Shown: in pieces, positions 1 to 9,970 of the stretch
Position numbering within the stretch: position 1 is the first letter of the stretch
How the letters are laid out: every line of letters begins with the position of its first letter
Assembly (NCBI RefSeq): GCF_000209165.1
Contig: NC_009068.1
Location: 2,976,001 to 3,040,000 of the forward strand
Length of the DNA: 64,000 bases
Direction: 5' to 3'
Source of the DNA: Scheffersomyces stipitis CBS 6054
Taxonomy: Eukaryota > Ascomycota > Pichiomycetes > Serinales > Debaryomycetaceae
Translations under genes and position numbers: made by a program
Notes under the pieces: generated by a model
Told to the model about the DNA's origin: nothing
Seen by the model: only the letters and a program-made list of their open reading frames with translations
Database searches by the model: none

Positions 1-3000
1 GTTTCTTCTGTCTCTTTCAAATTCCTTCCAACGTTTCATTGTGATCATGGAAGAGTCGAACTTACCCGTAGAGCTACCGTGGTCTCCCTTATCGCCTCCC
101 GCAACTGATCTTGTTTCACCCCAACTGAAATCATCAAATTTCCAATAAGCGTAGGTTGGCAAGACAAAATTCCAGATTGGCAATGCAAAAAGGTAGATGA
201 AGAAATAGATAATGTATGAAAGAGAAGACACCGTAATGACAATTAAACAACCCGGCAACCCAAAGATAATGGCCAAAAGAACCAACGACAAGATTGGAGT
301 AGGCTTCGAAATAATAGCAACGACAATGACATAAACTGTGAAGGAGATAGCTGCTGGCAAAACTAATGTACCAATCAATTCAATGAAAATAACAAACTGC
401 ATCGAGAAACAGAAGGTACCACACAAGTCCTTAACCAAAACCAATTCCAACAAGTTATGAACAGTAGAGTTAATCCAACGACGACGCTGAGAAAGCAAAA
501 CTTTAAATTTGTCAGGAACAACAGTTTTACACGCTGCTTTTGGAACGAAGACTTGTTTTCTCTTGGGGAAAGTTCTCAACATCAAAGAGGTAAGGAAACG
601 ATCCTCACCTAACAACAACAAGTTCTTCCTATGCAATGTATCTACAACGTTATCAGCATATCTTTCAACAATATCAGGATTAGCCAAAATCGGAACCCAA
701 TAACCGTCAGAACCCTTTGGAGTCTTGATTCTGTACATCGAGAAACAACCAGGCAAACATGTGACACCACCAAACACAGATTCAAAAGCCTTGGCTTGGT
801 GATGAGAAATATAGTACTCAAAGACTTGAATTGCCGTAACCCAAGATTGTTTCTTGTTAGCAATCTTAGTTTCCCCACACAATCCCATAATAGAAGGATC
901 CTTGATCATTTCAGCACACATATGTGTTAAACTGTCTGGGAAAACCCTGGTATCAGCGTCAACCATCAACACTACTTCATACAATTCAGACATCAACCCT
1001 GTTATTCTCCAGATGCTCATCAATATTTGGTATTCCAAGGCAGTCATTCTTTCATCAAACATTATTTTCTGCAAGAAAGACATCAAAATGATTTGGGAAT
1101 CACGCTTACCCCTGTTACCAGGCTTTGGAGAGCCTGCTTCATCTGGGGTTCCACACTTAACAATTGTAACTATAGGAACTCTTTGTTGCTTTTCAACTGG
1201 GACAGTATCGTCGTTATACTTATAGAAACCGGAATAGATCCTGGCCATGTTATGACGCTTACTACCTTGGGCAACTGCTACGTAAGAGTATGGCTGAACT
1301 TCATCCTTTGGAATAGCAAATTCAGACATCATGTCCAACAATATATCAGGAGTTGTTCTGTCATTTCCAGAACCCTTAATTATACCATCACAGACAACCA
1401 CTATCACCTTGTGAGAGTTGGGGTAGTCGGTAGTTGCAATAGAGTCCAAAGTGGTACGGATACCATCCTCATCTTCAGAGTAACACGTTACGAAAACTAT
1501 GGCATGGGCCAAAGGATATCCAAATGGTTGGTACTCTACTGGAGGCTGAGGAACAACATCAGGGTGAATGAGATCGGGAGATAAAGTCTTCATTGGATAA
1601 GCATCTTCAAAGGTTTCAAATGGGTTGTAAGCAGATACTGGTCTGGACAACAAGTCTGTAGAAGAACCATGCTCCGACAAGTAGAGAGTAGACTGTCTTG
1701 TACCGGCAGTCTTCAATCCATTTTTCTTTGAAGACAGTCCCAACAAAGCAGCCTGCGTAGTCATGGTAGTGTACTTGAAAGATTTGGACAACTTATCAGA
1801 ATTATCGTAGTATTGAGCCAATTCAGCAGTGGGAGCCAACGATAATCTGTTGCTGTTCTTGAAAAAGACTGATTGTCTGTTAGTCTTAGCACTCTTGTAG
1901 TTAGCTCTTGCTTTAATAGGAACAGTTTTGATTGTATTACCGATAGCGGTGTCTGGGTTGTCCACCCAGTTTTCGATTTCCTTCTCTCTTTGAGCCATAG
2001 ACTTGTTGTCGATTTCAGTAGCACCTTGCTTTCTGGATATTACCCACCTGAAATAACAAGCCATAATGAACTTGACAACTACGACAGACAAAATGAAAAT
2101 CAACGAAACCACCAAAACGATACTGGACGCAATACAGCCAATGGTATCGGAATCGATAGTACCAACCTTGATGACTTCACTCAAACATCTTGCGGCCTGT
2201 CTTTCTTCCGGGTTCGTTAAGACAAGAGATATATCATGGCCACGGAAAGTAGAGTCTTCACGCAACTTGTTGAACAAATCTGGATAATCGACGTCGTCTG
2301 TTTGAATCCAATTGAGCAAATCAAGATCTAGAACATTTCCGGAGTAGACAACCAAGTTTCTGGAATTGTTTCTGATGTCATCCCAGGTGAAGTAGACGTC
2401 ACCGCTGACATCCAAACTGTAGAATGCTTCTCTAGCAGAAGAACTTGTGTGACAAGCCCAACCTTTGTAGTATTCTGTGGTGAAGTTAGGCTGAGAAGAG
2501 CCATCCTGGTTAAGTAAACGGCAAGGCATGTACCAAGCTAACTCTTTATCGTCATTGGTTGGAATCGAACAGTTCTCTTTAGGAACAATTAAGTTCTTAC
2601 AGTTACCATTAACATTCTGGAAAAGGAACGAAGCATCCATACCGCCGGCATTAATGGGTGGATAAAGGACATTAGAGCCTGCTGAAATACCTGCGGCTTT
2701 TGGATGTTGCGAATTCGATAAATCAAAGGCTCTACCGTTGATGACCAAGGTACCGCTGTTGACTTCATTGTATCTGGTTCTGATTTGCTTGTTAGAACAA
2801 ACTGTCCTGGTGAAACCAAAGGTTAAATATGCAACAATAGTACCGATGTAGAGAATACACGAGATCAAACCGATTTTTTCTCTCCAGGCAAATTGACGAT
2901 CCTTGGTTTTCAATCCAAACAACTTCAACAACGGGGCTGGGGCCCAGAACGTGATGACATAGCAGTACACCTTCCAGAAATAGATGTTACTCTTCTTGTC

Positions 3001-3471
3001 GTCATCTTCCTCTACATATGGAGCTCTGATTGGTTTTGAAATTACCTTGTTCTTAGACGGAGAGTTGTATTCGTCGTTGATTTCATCGTTCAAACCAAAC
3101 ACTTCTACACCACCCTTCAAGTCATTGCCACCTGGCGATGAGTCGTGGATATCCATGAGGGGTATGCCCTCGTCTTCATCGCTCTGACCAGTCGTCTTAT
3201 ATATGTTTAAGTTGGCAGGCTGGTACGACCTGGTGGGACTCAAGTGGTCTGTTTGCAGGTGCGGGTCTAGGCCAGTTGAAGAAGGAAGCACCTTCAAGTG
3301 GCCAGCTTCCTGATTGGTGACCTGGGTGTAGTGGTATCTGGGATGGTCAGGGTCTATACGAGATCTCTCAGGTCTGACAAGCGATCTCTTTCTGCCCAAT
3401 TCGCCAGACTCAGGATCGAACTCCTGGTACTTGGATCTGTTCGAGCTGTCGCTCTTTCTATGGAAGGACAT
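1..3471 (-). CDS. CHS3: Chitin synthase, class IV (Chs3-type), 3' end outside window
   Basis: Makes the bulk of cell-wall chitin from UDP-GlcNAc at the plasma membrane. The open frame runs from ATG at 3471 to the window edge, giving 1157 residues without a stop; Chs3 proteins are about 1170-1210 residues, so only a short tail is missing. A hydrophilic N-terminus precedes two membrane segments near residues 170-220 and another near 450-475. The GT2 catalytic domain follows, with E956-D957-R958 and the product-binding QRRRW at residues 995-999, then a cluster of C-terminal membrane helices. Both catalytic signatures are intact. Upstream lies 1.3 kb without a gene, which probably holds its promoter. 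The class IV assignment rests on overall similarity to yeast Chs3 and is firm. Confidence 0.96.
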   Translation of the reverse strand, partial: MSFHRKSDSSNRSKYQEFDPESGELGRKRSLVRPERSRIDPDHPRYHYTQVTNQEAGHLKVLPSSTGLDPHLQTDHLSPTRSYQPANLNIYKTTGQSDEDEGIPLMDIHDSSPGGNDLKGGVEVFGLNDEINDEYNSPSKNKVISKPIRAPYVEEDDDKKSNIYFWKVYCYVITFWAPAPLLKLFGLKTKDRQFAWREKIGLISCILYIGTIVAYLTFGFTRTVCSNKQIRTRYNEVNSGTLVINGRAFDLSNSQHPKAAGISAGSNVLYPPINAGGMDASFLFQNVNGNCKNLIVPKENCSIPTNDDKELAWYMPCRLLNQDGSSQPNFTTEYYKGWACHTSSSAREAFYSLDVSGDVYFTWDDIRNNSRNLVVYSGNVLDLDLLNWIQTDDVDYPDLFNKLREDSTFRGHDISLVLTNPEERQAARCLSEVIKVGTIDSDTIGCIASSIVLVVSLIFILSVVVVKFIMACYFRWVISRKQGATEIDNKSMAQREKEIENWVDNPDTAIGNTIKTVPIKARANYKSAKTNRQSVFFKNSNRLSLAPTAELAQYYDNSDKLSKSFKYTTMTTQAALLGLSSKKNGLKTAGTRQSTLYLSEHGSSTDLLSRPVSAYNPFETFEDAYPMKTLSPDLIHPDVVPQPPVEYQPFGYPLAHAIVFVTCYSEDEDGIRTTLDSIATTDYPNSHKVIVVVCDGIIKGSGNDRTTPDILLDMMSEFAIPKDEVQPYSYVAVAQGSKRHNMARIYSGFYKYNDDTVPVEKQQRVPIVTIVKCGTPDEAGSPKPGNRGKRDSQIILMSFLQKIMFDERMTALEYQILMSIWRITGLMSELYEVVLMVDADTRVFPDSLTHMCAEMIKDPSIMGLCGETKIANKKQSWVTAIQVFEYYISHHQAKAFESVFGGVTCLPGCFSMYRIKTPKGSDGYWVPILANPDIVERYADNVVDTLHRKNLLLLGEDRFLTSLMLRTFPKRKQVFVPKAACKTVVPDKFKVLLSQRRRWINSTVHNLLELVLVKDLCGTFCFSMQFVIFIELIGTLVLPAAISFTVYVIVVAIISKPTPILSLVLLAIIFGLPGCLIVITVSSLSYIIYFFIYLFALPIWNFVLPTYAYWKFDDFSWGETRSVAGGDKGDHGSSTGKFDSSMITMKRWKEFERDRRN

Positions 3472-4793
3472 GTCTGTTACGGATAGATTGTGAATATTAT
3501 ATCGGTTCAACAGACTCAAGGGTGATCCAACAGTAGTTAGAGATGCGTTAACGAAAGGTGTGAATTGATTGGAAAGAAAAGAAGATGGTACCGGGAACTG
3601 GATAGAATCTCTCTATTAGATACCCAACACGCAGCAGAAAGACAGATAAAGAGCCAAATAGCCAAACACTCGACACCAATAGCACCAACAATAACAGTAA
3701 TGCTACCTATACTATTGCTAGAAAGGTTACCAGTAATCGACGAGACTGAGAAGCAATAACGCTACAATCACTGTGATCTGTTCTATCGACGTGAAATGAA
3801 GAAGTAAACACAAAAAAAAGATTTAGCAGATGGAGAGCCAAATTGAGTGATCTGCCTGCAGATAGCGCGGAAGGAGTAGAACAAACAGCAGGCGTGTATC
3901 GAAAGTAGGGAGCAGCTGTAGAGATCGGGAATCTACTGAAACAGCATTTCTTCTATTTATTAAGCGAATCTAACATGGTCTATATAGCTTATTGTATTTA
4001 CGCGTCTTCTCGACAAATTTCATTTCGAAACGGGCCAAAAACTCGTGATATCGCCACAATCACTGTGTTCCTTTTGCCTTGCTTTCTCTCGCTATTTTCC
4101 ACTTTATGGTACCACGGAAAAATATGGGAAGCAGGCTCAGAAATGCCACTATTTCATATTCTGACACTGAAAATTGAGTCTTTTTTCTCGCTATTTTCCC
4201 TCTCTATTTTCTCTGCACACAGACGTGCCTCGCTTGTTTTTTTTTCCATATTGGTGCTAAAATCTGGACAAAACATTACTGTGCCTCTGCATACTGTGTT
4301 CTATTAATATACCCGCTAATCAGGTACCGGCAAAAGTCAGCGACGGGTGCAAATCCTGGTAAAAGATATCTGCCGAAGACTTCTCTTCCAAAATAGTGCC
4401 ATTTATTTATCCGCTAGAGCCGGCAGTCTGTATCTGCAGCTCTCACACTCAATGATCTCCTCTCATTAATATCTTTTCAGAACTCACCGTTGGACTTTAA
4501 TTTTCGCACTGTGTTCTGTAAAGATTGCGATTATATGACTCCAAAACTTGAAGTGACTAACCAGCCAAGTAGCATTTTTATAATCAATTGCTCTGCCTCT
4601 CATTTTGCCCGCAATCTGGCTAATAATACTGAATTGTTTTCTGAAATGTTCTGAAATTATTCATTTTCGCTGTATAGTCGCAACTTGCCTCAGCTTTTCA
4701 GTCCATCTTTTCATAGACATCATAAAGCACTACAGTTAAATAACGTCTAGAAGACTTAAATATCTCCGTAATGTCCCAATGTTTTTATTACCT
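3472..4793. other. Intergenic, presumed CHS3 promoter
   Basis: No convincing gene is present; the longest frame (110 codons, 3975-4307) has no recognisable similarity. The stretch is AT-rich with pyrimidine runs. Two copies of CTCGCTATTTTCC lie 100 bases apart at about 4087-4100 and 4187-4199, and a degenerate third copy follows at 4201. The same core appears inverted in the 35.7-36.5 kb intergenic region. Confidence 0.6.
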
Positions 4794-7700
4794 CTAAAAT
4801 CTATGTAAAACTTTTTCCACCAAAACGTCTAGTCCGCTGATTCTCGATGTGAAGGGAACCAACTTTACCACTAACGGATACAACTTTCGCAAGTTATCTC
4901 TATTCTCTTGCGTGACGCTCTTGATATCCGCTAACCCATTCAACACAAGTATAAGCTCCTCCTCTTGAACTTTAGCTATAGGACATCTGTTCAATAGTTT
5001 TGCGTCGCTGATAAATCTACGAAGACATAATGAAGCACGGCAAGCAAAGTAGTATTGACTGGTGACATTCAACTGTTCATTGACTGGATCCTGACAGAAT
5101 CGAATCAATTCCGTCAAACAATTGAATCTCGTAATCTTATTACGATGCTTGACAAGCGGCTTTGTGGACCCAAATGAGCCATCAAAGTCAAAGTTCAGAA
5201 AGTGTGTGACCAAATCTTCCGTAGATTCATTTTCCGCCATGATAGAAGTTTCCAACTCATCAAACTCATAAAGATACGAGTTACGGTAAATGCTTTCGAT
5301 CCAATCACTGATCAACTCCTGATGCTGGCTGTCTTCGAGCAAAGTTGGCAATATCATGCGGCTCAATTCTTGGTATTGCTTGATGTTGAAATCTTCAAAA
5401 ATAGCCCCTTGGTCCTTGTACTCGTAACATAATTTCACTGCGTTGATGATCAATCTCCACAACTCCTTGTCTCCTCCAACATTCTTGTCTTTGATAAGTT
5501 GCTCTACTAGATCCTTAAGAATCTCGCTAGCTTCAATCCAGAGTGCCTGTTCTTCAGTTTCAATACCAACAGACTTTGAACTAATAATCTCTAGCAATGA
5601 CTTCAACACCTTGATTATACCCTTGTCTTCGACCAAGACTTTGGAGTCAGCCAATTCCTTCAATTTAGTCTTCAATAACTTGATTGAAATATGACTTATG
5701 GCTATGAACGTCGGAATCTTAAACTTGTTTGTGATCAACTTATTGCTACTTAATTTCAGTTCGATAGTAGACCTAATACCAAATGGATACACCAAGATAT
5801 TACTGAGCTGTTGAATGACTTGAGACTGAATCTTTGGATCAGAACTTGAAATAATTGTCAAATTCTTAATCACAGAACTTTGCAACTTGGAAGGCCTGAC
5901 ATTATCCAAATATGAAGTCGGTAAAACAGGATTCCTAGCGCATTTGTTCAAAACAGTCAAAATGGTATTGACTTCTTCTAACGTGAGCTGGCCGGCTATT
6001 AAATTGTAAAGTGCTGGAAAACAATCCATAAGTGAAGTTACGGACTCCTGGTATGAAACATTGACAAAGTCATACTCAATCGGAATTCCCACCCAAAATT
6101 TGAACAACAAAGTACGAATTCTATTGAATTCATGAATCTTTGAAATATCAACATTTCTAAACGAAATCAAAAGATCTTGAAAGGAACCGAACACTTTCAA
6201 GTTCAATTCAATACTTTTCAAATCTAGCAAGTCATTGAAATATTGAATTAACCTTTCCCATTTTTCATGAACCTTGGGAATTTCGTTAAAGTCCATCATA
6301 AATTTTCCGTAGAGCGCAATCACCCCTGAAAGGATCAAATTCAAGCTCTCGACCCAATCTCCAATGTTGGCACTATTTATTACTTTAACACTCAACAAAT
6401 CGGGAAGAACAATTCTGTAAAACAAGTCCCACGACATCGACGCTGTCAAAAGGGCACCATGAACATCTATAATTTGGAAAAAGGTCTGGATGGATCCATC
6501 TCTAACTTGAGCTCTATCATCGAAGGAAAGTTTAACCAAAGTTGACAATAAGTAATCATCAACTAATATATAGAATAGATATGACTCTTTCGAATCATGA
6601 GTATCAATGTAAGCTGTGAGCTCACTGATGTTCGTCAACTTCTCTTGTTCTTTGTTTAATTCATCACGGTTCATTTCGGTAACAATTGAAATTCGCGACT
6701 TCAAGGAGTCACTGATCATCCAAAAGTAACTAACTGAACTGAAGGAAATGTTCAAATCGTAATGCTGAGAACAAAAGTTATGAAGAGTATCAATTAGAAG
6801 CTTCAATTGGTCGTAAGGCAAGGAAGACATAAACTCATCCAAAATCAATTTCAAAGTATCAAATGACTTTTCAATCAATAAACGGTTCTTTTCTTTCAAA
6901 TTATTGTCCTCGCTGAGTGAGCCAACAGTCTTGAACGGGGTATTTATAATAGTGAATACCGTATGCCACGAACTCTGATAATAAGTGTCGTATTTATCTA
7001 TCAATTCATGCAACGTTGTTAAAGTCAAAAGATGAAGCTCAGTCTCACAATTCAAAACCAAAAGCTCTTGTGGGATTCCTAATTCGAACATCGCAACAAG
7101 ATAATTATTCAATGCCCCTAGAGATTTTTCCGAAGTTTGTCTTATAGTAATTTCGTCAGCTGACTTGAACCCTTGGTCTGCTACAGATTTCACAATATCA
7201 TTAAAGGTAGTGATAATGAAAATACGAAGATTGTAATTCAAATCTCTTCTTGTTCCCAACTTGATAAAATATTTGCAAAAAGAGTCCCACGGTTTGTCAA
7301 ACTTGATGAGATACTGATTTGAGTCATTTTCTGCGAAGCTCAAAACCTTCAACAAGTAAAATGTTTTGTTGTATGGACACACTTCTAAATCATCGTCAAT
7401 AGATTCATTACTTTCGTTTGACTTTTCATTGAGTTCTACTTCTTGAGAATCCTCTTCCACTTCAAACAGCAACTCTGAAAGCTGAATCAATGCCTCCAAC
7501 AACCGTTGGAATGACTCAGCAGGATATTCGCTAAGACTGTCGAACATCTTCCTCCTTGAAAAATCGTAATTGCTAATATCCGAAGTAGACAACTGTGGTA
7601 ACATCGAATCAGTAAAGTTCTTGTACAGTTTATGGTTGTAATATCCGCTATATTCATCAGGACCATAAAGGAAATAATCACACCATTGAAAAGTCTTCCA

Positions 7701-9587
7701 GATAATCTTCCATGAGTCTTGCAAGGTAGAACCTAAAGAAACTGCAAGATTAGCCAATGCTCTCAAACATGTCACATGTCTTGAGTTGAAGTATCTAGAT
7801 CTAAGTTGAACTGGTTGGGCATTGTTGCTATTACCATCACCAATATGGGGTTGCAATGTGGCACCGAATGATTCTACTAACGATTCCCCGAATGCAAACA
7901 ACTGCTTTCCTTGCTCACTGAATCCAGAAGAGCTTCCATTGTTTGTTTCCTCATTTAAAGTATTTCTCGTTACAGACGTAGAAATAATGATCAAGAGTTT
8001 ATCTCTCAATTTACCAAGGCCCAAAAGGCCAGTAGTATGTGTGTATCTCTGTAAAGATCTGACAAGCAAATGGAAAGCATCATCATCCATCAGAGTGTAG
8101 ATAAACTTCTCAAACAAAGCAGAGATTTCTGTGAAACAAGATTCGATGAAGGCGTTTGTGAATTCTACATCAGCCTCAAGATTGTTGGTATCGGAATTAT
8201 CTGATAACGATTGCACAAATTTGGCAATACCATCAGCATATGCTAAGAGAATGTTGTATATGAGAAAGACTGGATAAGTTTGGGGTATAGCCAATGGGGG
8301 TTCAGATTTATCCAAGTGGTCAATAATAGCAACTTTCATGGTTGACAGCACCTTCGAAAGGTATATAGGATAAGCGCCATCATGCAGAGTAGGAGCTGAA
8401 CTTAAATCAGAACGAGTGGGAAACTTTGGAAGTGGTTTCACTATATCGTTGAAAAGATACGAATTGTACAGTAAAAATGTGCTTAATATGGATACAAGCT
8501 CGTGGATAACGTTCTTCTTACGAGAGCTATTGTCGTAAGTCTCATAGATGGATTTTAATACTCTGAAATCTGTGAAAAGCGATTTGAACATTTCCAAGAC
8601 GAGAATCTTTTCCCAGTTGACTACTTTTGCGCCACCTTCGTTGTTGAGAAGAATATGGTTTAAAAATGACAAAACAATTTCACTCTCAATCTCCAAGTTT
8701 TTTAATTGTGTAGCCAATAGTACATGGATAACTCTCATAGTTCTTGTGATAAGAGGAAAGTTCTTGTGTGGTGAGTTTAGAATTCTGAGCAAAGAAGGTA
8801 TGACTTTCACTCTGAGCAAATACGCCAATTCTTGATGCGAATGGAATGTTTCCTTGTGGTTCGTCAAAATATTCTCTATGATTTCTAAAGCCGAAGTGAC
8901 TTTCATATGGATTGTGTCATTAAGATAAGTTTGCTTTTCGTTTTCTATGGCATGAGTGATATCCTGGAAGACGCTGAACCCTTCAAGGGCAATAGCGTCT
9001 ACTTTAATAATCTCATTATTGTCAATGGTGATTTCCAAGTTTCTTTCAGTCTCCTCTGTGTGCTCTTTGTATTTATCAAACACATTACTGAAGAGCTGTT
9101 GCAAAGTAGCTGATGCAGTATTGATAACCACAGTTGACTTGTTGTTGGTGGTCAAACTCGAACACAACGCAAGTAGCTTGACAAGCAATTCGCCTGTAAA
9201 TTCTTTCGTGTAATTTTGCATCAATGAGGGAAGACTCTGGAGAATTCTCAACTGAATATCCACTGCTAGATGCGAAGCTTCCATCAACGAATCTACCAAA
9301 CTTCCTAAACTACCCAGTGGCACTACACCTGCCATGATCAATTTGTGTATAGTGGGAATGGCTATGGTGGCAATCTTGGCGTTACCTGTCCGGCACGACG
9401 CTACAAAGGGTGCTATTATATGCTGCCTGTGCTGTTCATTGGTGATATCATGGATCGATTTATTAGGCTGGTACAATTTACAATCAGCTAGTGCTGTATC
9501 GCAGCCATGCCTTACGTCCGTGTATCTCCTCTTGGACTCCGATGCAAGGTTTGAAAGACCTACAGTGAGCTGTTGGACGTTGCTCAT
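4794..9587 (-). CDS. MON2: Mon2, large Arf-GEF-like Golgi/endosome scaffold
   Basis: Mon2 is a peripheral membrane protein of the late Golgi and endosomes, related to the Sec7 Arf-GEFs but lacking the Sec7 catalytic domain. It acts with Dop1 and Neo1 in endosome-to-Golgi traffic. The N-terminus shows the DCB-type helical repeats typical of Mon2 (LASESKRRYTDVRHGC and onward), followed by HUS-like and long HEAT-like helical stretches to the end. I start at ATG 9587, giving 1597 residues. An in-frame ATG at 9665 would add 26 hydrophobic residues resembling a signal peptide, which does not suit a cytosolic scaffold. No intron is needed. Confidence 0.9.
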   Translation of the reverse strand: MSNVQQLTVGLSNLASESKRRYTDVRHGCDTALADCKLYQPNKSIHDITNEQHRQHIIAPFVASCRTGNAKIATIAIPTIHKLIMAGVVPLGSLGSLVDSLMEASHLAVDIQLRILQSLPSLMQNYTKEFTGELLVKLLALCSSLTTNNKSTVVINTASATLQQLFSNVFDKYKEHTEETERNLEITIDNNEIIKVDAIALEGFSVFQDITHAIENEKQTYLNDTIHMKVTSALEIIENILTNHKETFHSHQELAYLLRVKVIPSLLRILNSPHKNFPLITRTMRVIHVLLATQLKNLEIESEIVLSFLNHILLNNEGGAKVVNWEKILVLEMFKSLFTDFRVLKSIYETYDNSSRKKNVIHELVSILSTFLLYNSYLFNDIVKPLPKFPTRSDLSSAPTLHDGAYPIYLSKVLSTMKVAIIDHLDKSEPPLAIPQTYPVFLIYNILLAYADGIAKFVQSLSDNSDTNNLEADVEFTNAFIESCFTEISALFEKFIYTLMDDDAFHLLVRSLQRYTHTTGLLGLGKLRDKLLIIISTSVTRNTLNEETNNGSSSGFSEQGKQLFAFGESLVESFGATLQPHIGDGNSNNAQPVQLRSRYFNSRHVTCLRALANLAVSLGSTLQDSWKIIWKTFQWCDYFLYGPDEYSGYYNHKLYKNFTDSMLPQLSTSDISNYDFSRRKMFDSLSEYPAESFQRLLEALIQLSELLFEVEEDSQEVELNEKSNESNESIDDDLEVCPYNKTFYLLKVLSFAENDSNQYLIKFDKPWDSFCKYFIKLGTRRDLNYNLRIFIITTFNDIVKSVADQGFKSADEITIRQTSEKSLGALNNYLVAMFELGIPQELLVLNCETELHLLTLTTLHELIDKYDTYYQSSWHTVFTIINTPFKTVGSLSEDNNLKEKNRLLIEKSFDTLKLILDEFMSSLPYDQLKLLIDTLHNFCSQHYDLNISFSSVSYFWMISDSLKSRISIVTEMNRDELNKEQEKLTNISELTAYIDTHDSKESYLFYILVDDYLLSTLVKLSFDDRAQVRDGSIQTFFQIIDVHGALLTASMSWDLFYRIVLPDLLSVKVINSANIGDWVESLNLILSGVIALYGKFMMDFNEIPKVHEKWERLIQYFNDLLDLKSIELNLKVFGSFQDLLISFRNVDISKIHEFNRIRTLLFKFWVGIPIEYDFVNVSYQESVTSLMDCFPALYNLIAGQLTLEEVNTILTVLNKCARNPVLPTSYLDNVRPSKLQSSVIKNLTIISSSDPKIQSQVIQQLSNILVYPFGIRSTIELKLSSNKLITNKFKIPTFIAISHISIKLLKTKLKELADSKVLVEDKGIIKVLKSLLEIISSKSVGIETEEQALWIEASEILKDLVEQLIKDKNVGGDKELWRLIINAVKLCYEYKDQGAIFEDFNIKQYQELSRMILPTLLEDSQHQELISDWIESIYRNSYLYEFDELETSIMAENESTEDLVTHFLNFDFDGSFGSTKPLVKHRNKITRFNCLTELIRFCQDPVNEQLNVTSQYYFACRASLCLRRFISDAKLLNRCPIAKVQEEELILVLNGLADIKSVTQENRDNLRKLYPLVVKLVPFTSRISGLDVLVEKVLHRF

Positions 9588-9970
9588 GACACAATTGGCT
9601 GTAAAAGAGAGGTTCTTGGGTACAAAAAGGAAAGAATACAATAAAAATAGTTTGAAAGTTGGCATCCACTTTGTTTATCTGTCATTTTCAGAGTGAGTTC
9701 TAGCGAGTGAATATATACAGGAGTCGAGTAGATACAAAAATTAGTAGAATGTCGCATTTTGCAGTTAAATAGCAGGGGCTAATAGAGTGCAAAGGAGAGT
9801 AAATGGAAGAAAGTACTAGAATAGATATACGACAAGTGGTATTATATATCCCGTCCATACTACGAAATGTTCTTTTCTTAGAAGAGAATTTAAATATGTG
9901 AATTAGTAGACTCGTCACACTATTTTGTCTATAAAATGCCAGTAAATGTTAGTGTACAGATGGGTGCAAT
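9588..9970. other. Intergenic between MON2 and the amino-acid permease
   Basis: It contains the MON2 upstream region and the 3' flank of the permease, both transcribed leftward. The only notable feature is the in-frame upstream ATG at 9665 discussed under MON2. Otherwise it is AT-rich sequence with no recognised site. Confidence 0.5.

Noticed and set aside
3405..3425. B-box-like GTTCGATCC on the minus strand
   Set aside because: It lies inside the CHS3 coding frame and has no A box or stems.
3975..4307. 110-codon plus-strand frame between CHS3 and MON2
   Set aside because: No family resemblance, an AT-rich composition bias, and it sits in the presumed CHS3 promoter.
9588..9665. In-frame N-terminal extension of Mon2 with a signal-peptide look
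   Set aside because: Mon2 is a cytosolic peripheral protein and its conserved N-terminus begins at the second ATG (9587).
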